DNA from: Pinus tabuliformis
Lineage: Eukaryota; Streptophyta; Pinopsida; Pinales; Pinaceae
Assembly (NCBI GenBank): GCA_031772625.1
Contig: CM062814.1
Coordinates: forward strand, 360,751,750 to 360,815,749
Reading direction: 5' to 3'
DNA length: 64,000 nucleotides
Position numbers and translations under genes: made by a program. Positions 59,218 to 64,000 of this stretch are shown here, piece after piece; the first letter of the stretch is position 1, and the number at the start of each line of letters is the position of its first letter. Under the pieces are notes generated by a model. It saw only the letters and a program-made list of their open reading frames with translations. It was not told where the DNA came from and did no database searches.

Positions 59218-59441
59218 TCAATAAGCTCGATCGTAGAAGCTCTTTACAAAAGTTGAGAGAGAGAGGGGTTCATCGAGAGCTACCGCTGAAACTCGTTTAC
59301 ATTGAAGGCGACTATAAAACCATTGCAATATGCAATGTTCGTGAAAAATATGACTAAAACTCAGTTGTTTTGTAGGCTCATCAATGAAAAACGTATCATG
59401 ACAAATTGAGCATAGCATTCCCTCATCCTCACAATGATCTT
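59218..59441 (-). pseudogene. RING-H2 pseudogene copy 3 (3' part)
   Basis: The minus strand reads MLCSICHDTFFIDEPTKQL, then FSHIFHEHCILQWFYSRLQC, aligning with the finger of the intact gene. The third ligand Cys is Phe, and a 12-bp deletion removes the CPLC end, after which the reading continues into former 3' flank (VSAVALDEPLSLS). Upstream it is cut at 59,442 by the LTR of a copia element; the 5' half is not in the window. The shared 3' flank extends toward 59,200. Confidence 0.9.
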
Positions 59442-60427
59442 TGTTGGAAATTTTTGGTAATTTGAAACACAAAAGAACAGAGAACAATGTTCTGTTTTCT
59501 ACACAGGATCACACAGGGAAGCTAAATTTTTTTGAGCAAACAGAGTTTTCAACACACATGGAAACACTATGTATTCATTAATAAAACAACTTGTTACAAG
59601 AAATCTTCCTTTTAACAGAGGGATTCACCAAGAACCAAAAAAAATTACTCTGTCTCTTTTAGAAATTTTACACTACTGTGTAAAAATTTCTTTTACATTT
59701 ACTGCTGCAAATAAAAAAAAAAATTACATTTACTGCTGTAAAAGAAATCCCTTACATATGCGCTGCTGCGTGTTTCATTTTGTTTTTTCAAAAAACAACC
59801 ACGTTGGTGCATTACAAACTTTCGGCATACATCATTTTTTTACGCTCCTCTGTAATTTTCATTACATGTTCACCAACAAAAGAAAAACTTACATTACCCT
59901 TTTCACTGCTGTGTGAAAGATTTTATCATTCGCACTAATGCATGCTTCCCTTCTCCTCATTACATGCACGAATGAACTATCAAAAAAACTAAAACATAAC
60001 AATTGCATTTTTACTATGCCCATACTTCCGTAAAGGAAAAAAACCATTAAAATTTAAAATTTCTACCTACATTATACGAATAGGAGTAAATATCTTTAAT
60101 TATTTTACTGCAGCAAACGACTGTCAAACTCAAAACTTCACGCAATGTTCATGTGCATGCCTGAACATCAACTTTGGCTTAATCGGACGGTGGACAGTTT
60201 TCACTTTAATCAAACGATTATCGCTCGCCCAAACCAAACGACTGTTACATCCCGATAAAAAGTGGTTTTGGAAAAAGTACTGAGGACATGCATCTGCTCA
60301 GGGTTTTATTGCGTCTGTTCGGAGGAAAACCACTTGCACATGAAAAGTCGCGCGATAAGCCTGGCGATTTACCTAAAATGGTTTTACGGTTGTCGTTTAA
60401 TGGAGTTGCAGTTGAAATTATATTTCA
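59442..60427 (-). repeat. 3' LTR of second copia element (986 bp)
   Basis: On the minus strand it starts TGAAATATAATTTCAAC after the polypurine tract and ends CCAACA. The RING-like sequence begins immediately beyond. No second LTR copy exists in the window, so boundaries rest on the TG...CA ends and the flank change. Confidence 0.7.
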
Positions 60428-60440
60428 ATACTCCCCTTTA
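60428..60440 (-). promoter_or_regulatory. Polypurine tract of second copia element
   Basis: Minus-strand TAAAGGGGAGTAT directly before the LTR. Confidence 0.75.
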
Positions 60441-60793
60441 ATTTCAACTGCTAGGTTATCAGTCATACCCAAACATTTCCTCAAAAAATCAAAGCTTTTC
60501 TTGTCCAATGGCTTTGTCAGAATGTCTGCAACCTGTTCCTGAGTCCTACAATGTTTTAAAACAATTTCTCCATTGCTTACCAATTCCCTGATGTAATGAA
60601 ACCTTGTGTCAATGTGTTTCGTTCTGTTATGAAACACAGAATTCTTGGATAATGCAATAGCTGAGCTATTGTCACAAAAAATCACCGTTCGTTTTCCATG
60701 CTCTTGGCCTAAGCTCCTTAACATTCTTCTCATCCAAATTGCTTGACATGCTACTACTGTAGCTGCCACATATTCAGCCTCTGCTGTAGACAA
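60429..60793 (-). pseudogene. RNase H of second copia element
   Basis: Reads STAEAEYVAATVVACQAIW, then FCDNSSAIALSKN, KHIDTRFHYIRELV and ADILTKPLDKKSFDFLR, typical of the copia RNase H end. The frame opens at an internal Met; the first part with the DxDWAG-type catalytic residue is broken between 60,790 and 60,880. Confidence 0.9.
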
Positions 60794-60879
60794 TGCTACA
60801 ATAGGCTGTTTTTTAGAAGCCCATGAAATGGCTCATGAACCCATGTGAAAAACATAACCGGATGTGCTTTTGTGATCAT

Positions 60880-61557
60880 CTACACTTCTAGCCCAATCAC
60901 TATAGTGTATCCAATTAAATCTGAACATTCTGAAGTTCTATATGAAATGCCAAACCTTTTTTTACCTTTAACATACCTCAGAATCCTTTTTGCTACCTCC
61001 CAATGTGCTTCTTTTGGCCTCTCCATGAATCTGAAAATTAAACTAACAGCAAACATTATATTCAGCGTAGTTGCAGTCAAATACATGAGGCTGCCAACTA
61101 TGCTCTTATACAAACTAGGATCAAAATCCTTGCTGTTGTCATCTTTGCTGAGTTTTAACCCCATCACTGTAGGAGTGATTGTTGCCTTGCTCTCCTGCAT
61201 ATGAAATCTTTCCAACACTTCCTTAACATATTTTTCTTGTGAGATAAAAATGTCATTTCCATTTTGATCTACTTCTATTCCTAAGAAGTATCTCAGCAAA
61301 CCCATGTCAGTCATTTCAAATTCTTCTTTCATGACTGTTTTGAAGTTTTCAATAAGGTAATCATCATTACCTGTGAAAATAACATCATCAACATATAACA
61401 CAACAATTAGTATTTTACCATTCTTTTCTTTGTTGTAGAGGGTGGGTTCTCCCTTACATTTGTCAAATTCATTTTCCAGTAGATAGGAATATATCCTACT
61501 GTACCATGCTCTTGGTGCTTGCTTCAGCCCATAAAGAGTTTTCTTGAATCTGCACAC
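60880..61557 (-). pseudogene. Reverse transcriptase, C-terminal part, of second copia element
   Basis: KKTLYGLKQAPRAWY, then VVLYVDDVIFTGN with the catalytic YVDD, then DMGLLRYFLGIEV, and the connection with KSIVGSLMYLTATT and AHWEVAKRILRYVKG. It is in a different frame from the upstream RT segment, with a shift near 61,550. Confidence 0.92.
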
Positions 61558-61560
61558 TTT

Positions 61561-62480
61561 GTGCTCTTGGCCTTTCTTTTCATAGCTAGAGGTTGTTCAA
61601 GGTAAACCTCTTCCATTAACACTCCATTTAGGAATGTTGACTTCATGTCCATTTGGTAAACTTTCCACTTGTTTTTTGCTGTTATGGACAGCACTGCTCT
61701 CACTATTTCCATTCTTGCAACCGGTGCAAAAGTTTCCTCATAGTCTCTCCCATATTGCTGCTTATATCCTTTGACAACAAGTCTTTCCTTATGTCTTTCT
61801 ATCTTGCCTTCAGCGTTACTCTTGGTCTTGTAAACCCATTCAACTCCAATGAATTTTTTTCCTTTTGGTAGTTCAACCAAATCCCATGTCTTGTTTATTT
61901 CTATGGCATTAACCTCCTCATCCATAGCTTCTATCCATTTTCTATCATTAATAGCATCTTCGAAATGAATAGGGTCATCAACATGACAATATAAAGCAAA
62001 CAAAGAATTCATACCTTCATCATAAATGTCACTTAAATTTATGAACTTCTTACCTCTTTCATTTGGTGTGCAAGTGCTTGAAGAAGCAATTGAATTTCCT
62101 CCTTGTGGTGTGCTTGGAGAAGCACTTTCATTTCTCCTCAAGGGTGTCCCTTGTTGTCTTTGTCTTGGTGCTGCTGTTTGGGGATGTATTTCAGCCATCT
62201 CTTCATCATATTCATCACGAGACAAACAATTTTTAACATTCACTGTTTTCTCTATGCTTCCATCCCAAGCTTCCTCGTCAATGAACTGAACATCTCTGCT
62301 CACAAAAAACTTCTTGGTAAATGGGATATACAACCTGTAATTTTTGGATTCCTCACTGTATCCAATGAAAATACATTTTTCCCCTTCGTTGTCCAACTTC
62401 TTCCTTAGCTGATCTGGAATGTGTGCATAAACCACACATCCAAAACGTTCATGTGGGTGACTCCTTGATTTCTCCCACTC
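61561..62480 (-). pseudogene. Integrase C-terminus and RT N-terminus of second copia element
   Basis: HPHERFGCVVYAHIPDQ through CIFIGYSEESKNYRLY (integrase C-terminal region), a polar linker rich in Ser/Thr/Gln, then RT: KWIEAMDEEVNAIEINKTW, EWVYKTKSNAEGKIER, DYEETFAPVARMEIVRAV and YQMDMKSTFLNG. The last motif has Lys-Ser where family members have Lys-Thr-Ala. Confidence 0.92.
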
Positions 62481-62960
62481 CATGCTTCTTCCGGCACTCT
62501 GTTCATGACTGCTTTTGTTGGGCATCTATTCAAAATATATACTGCATAGTGTACAGCTTTAGCCCAATAATCAGTTGGCAAATGCTTTTCCTTTAGCATA
62601 CTCCTCGCCATGTCCATGATTGTCCTGTTCTTCCTTTCAGCAACTCCATTTTGCTGCAGGGTGTACCTAGCTGTAAATTGCTTATGGATTCCATTTTCTT
62701 TACAAAACCGTAGAAATTCTTTGGAGATATACTCACCTCCTCTCTCAGTCCTTAGATCATTGATATGCAACCCGCTTTGGTTTTCCACAAGTGCCTTGAA
62801 ATTTCGAATTTTTTCAAACACTTCATTTTTGTTTTTCAAGAAATAAACCCAAGTTTTTCTGTTGAAATCATCAATGAATGTTAGAAAATATTGGCTACCT
62901 GTAAGTAATGGACTTTGCATCGGTCCACATAAGTCTGAGTTGACAATCTCTAAGGGTGCC
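62405..62960 (-). pseudogene. Integrase core of second copia element, catalytic Asp replaced
   Basis: SDLCGP (first Asp), FLTFIDDFNRKTWVYFLK, then LRTERGGEYISKEF where the second catalytic Asp of the usual T-D-R-G-G-E is Glu, and LQQNGVAERKNRTIMDMARSM with the final Glu kept. It is one frame off the following segment. Confidence 0.9.
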
Positions 62961-62967
62961 TTTGCCC

Positions 62968-63395
62968 TTAGGCTTTCCCTGATGGAAAACTTTCTCTATG
63001 TTGTTTCCCCAAGATACAAACTTCACAAAGGCTGTCTGGTTTCTCTAGCAATGGTAATCCTCTTACCATACCTTTTTTACTCAACAAGTTAATACCTCCA
63101 AAGTTGAGATGTCCAAAGCTCAAGCGCCACAACCATTTTTCATCCTTTGGTACGCTTTGGAAAACCTCTTGTGTCACTACTGCTATTACTTCTTTATTTT
63201 TTAAATCTGCCTTTATTCTGACAGGGAACATCCTGTTCCTCGTCATCTTCACTTCAACAATGCATCCTTTGCTGGGTGCTCTATCCATGATGGTGCATAC
63301 ATCATTCTTAAAGAAAACATTGTAACTTTTTTGAACAAGTTATCCAATATATGAGAGATTCTTCAACGTAAATCACATAGAATATCATTTGTTGA
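62968..63395 (-). pseudogene. Protease tail and integrase zinc region of second copia element
   Basis: Leftward from 63,395: remnants of the protease tail (TLKNLSYIG-stop-LVQKSYNVFF), then WLWRLSFGHLNFGGIN and CEVCILGKQHRESF. The first His of the HHCC zinc region (W-H-x-R) is Arg here. The nonsense codon replaces the Gln of the usual IGQL. Confidence 0.85.
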
Positions 63396-63399
63396 CGTG

Positions 63400-63781
63400 T
63401 TTCGAACCAACTAGTGTGGTTCATCGTCAGGACAAGTTGAAGAAATAGATCTAGCCTAGCATGTTAAATAGTCTGAGCAGAGTCTCCAACGACTACTTCG
63501 ACCAACGGCTAATTTTGACCTTGGGACGAGGGTCAAATTAATATTATTATTACTATTATTTATTTGTTTATTTATTATTAATAATATTATTATTATTCAA
63601 TTTTTAATAAATAAAATAATTCTAATTGGTGTTAATTGTTAGTTAGAAAACTAATTCATTCATTTATTTAATAATTAATAATTATAAAGATTATAATATT
63701 AGGTTGTTAATAAAAGTTAGTTAGAATTAATAAAAATATAGGAATGAGGTAAGTTTAAAAAATAAAAATAATTGGAACGAC

Positions 63782-63815
<34 letters not shown>

Positions 63816-63872
63816 GTAAATAAGAAAAAATTAATTAATTAATTAAAAAATATAAAAAAATAAAAATAAAAA

Positions 63873-63904
<32 letters not shown>

Positions 63905-64000
63905 TAAATATATAAATTAAAATAATAATAATAAATAAATAAATTATTATTCATTTTATTTACTTATTATTTATCATTATTATTATTTATTTATTTAATG
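63400..64000. repeat. Low-complexity A/T DNA
   Basis: From about 63,535 the sequence is nearly only A and T, in TTATTATTA, AATAAATA and TAATAATAA patterns, with an uninterrupted 30-base A run at 63,784-63,813. No coding or structural feature is visible. Just inside the boundary, GAACCA-ACTAGTG-TGGTTC (63,400-63,422) is an imperfect palindrome. Confidence 0.8.

Larger units (their letters stand above)
59442..63395 (-). mobile_element. Second Ty1/copia element, minus strand, 5' truncated
   Basis: From right to left: tail of protease, integrase, RT, RNase H, polypurine tract and one LTR. Gag, most of the protease, the primer site and the 5' LTR are missing; coding similarity stops near 63,395, where unrelated and then A/T-rich DNA begins. 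Frameshifts split pol into four frames. Its 3' end sits inside RING pseudogene copy 3. Confidence 0.92.

Overview
This is plant nuclear DNA: AT-rich, gene-poor and full of decayed LTR retrotransposons whose primer sites match plant initiator tRNA-Met (TGGTATCAGAGC type). It also holds a tRNA-derived SINE, long (TA)n microsatellites and a small RING-H2 gene family. The species cannot be named from the sequence. The dense nesting of old Ty1/copia and Ty3/gypsy relics fits a large seed-plant genome, such as a conifer.

Layout. 1-4.8 kb: no recognisable gene. 4.8-14.2 kb: a very old minus-strand Ty3/gypsy-like element (diverged direct repeats around a gag relic). A compact element (11,083-14,059) is inserted in one of these repeats; it has two 1.29-kb LTRs around only 397 bp and a perfect 5-bp target duplication. 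17.6-18.8 kb: the best host gene candidate, a RING-H2 protein gene whose N-terminal part lies in another frame. 21.3-21.6 kb: a 95-bp-arm foldback repeat. 21.6-24.5 kb: relic of a coiled-coil-gag LTR element. 25.6-33.9 kb: an 8.3-kb element of the same type with 2.6-kb LTRs, gag remains and no pol. 34-38.5 kb: LTR relics, a G-rich tract and a SINE.

38.9-46.1 kb: a minus-strand RING pseudogene (copy 2) split by a young Ty1/copia element (39,315-45,463; 445-bp LTRs with about nine mismatches; target duplication GTCCA). That element seems to start gag inside its LTR and splice out a 1.6-kb leader intron containing the primer binding site. Its protease and the end of its reverse transcriptase are deleted. 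48.8-55.2 kb: another coiled-coil-gag relic and a possible very long LTR. 55.2-58.2 kb: a Ty3/gypsy relic with readable gag, protease, RT and RNase H. 59.2-59.4 kb: RING copy 3, cut by the 3' LTR of a second, minus-strand Ty1/copia element (59,442-about 63,395, 5' truncated). 63.5-64 kb: nearly pure A/T.

Two of the three RING copies abut copia insertions, and all zinc-ligand losses are in those two. The most unusual signals are the LTR-initiated, predicted spliced gag of the young copia element and the compact giant-LTR element, whose two LTRs keep a 9-10-bp stem-loop with a compensatory base pair change.
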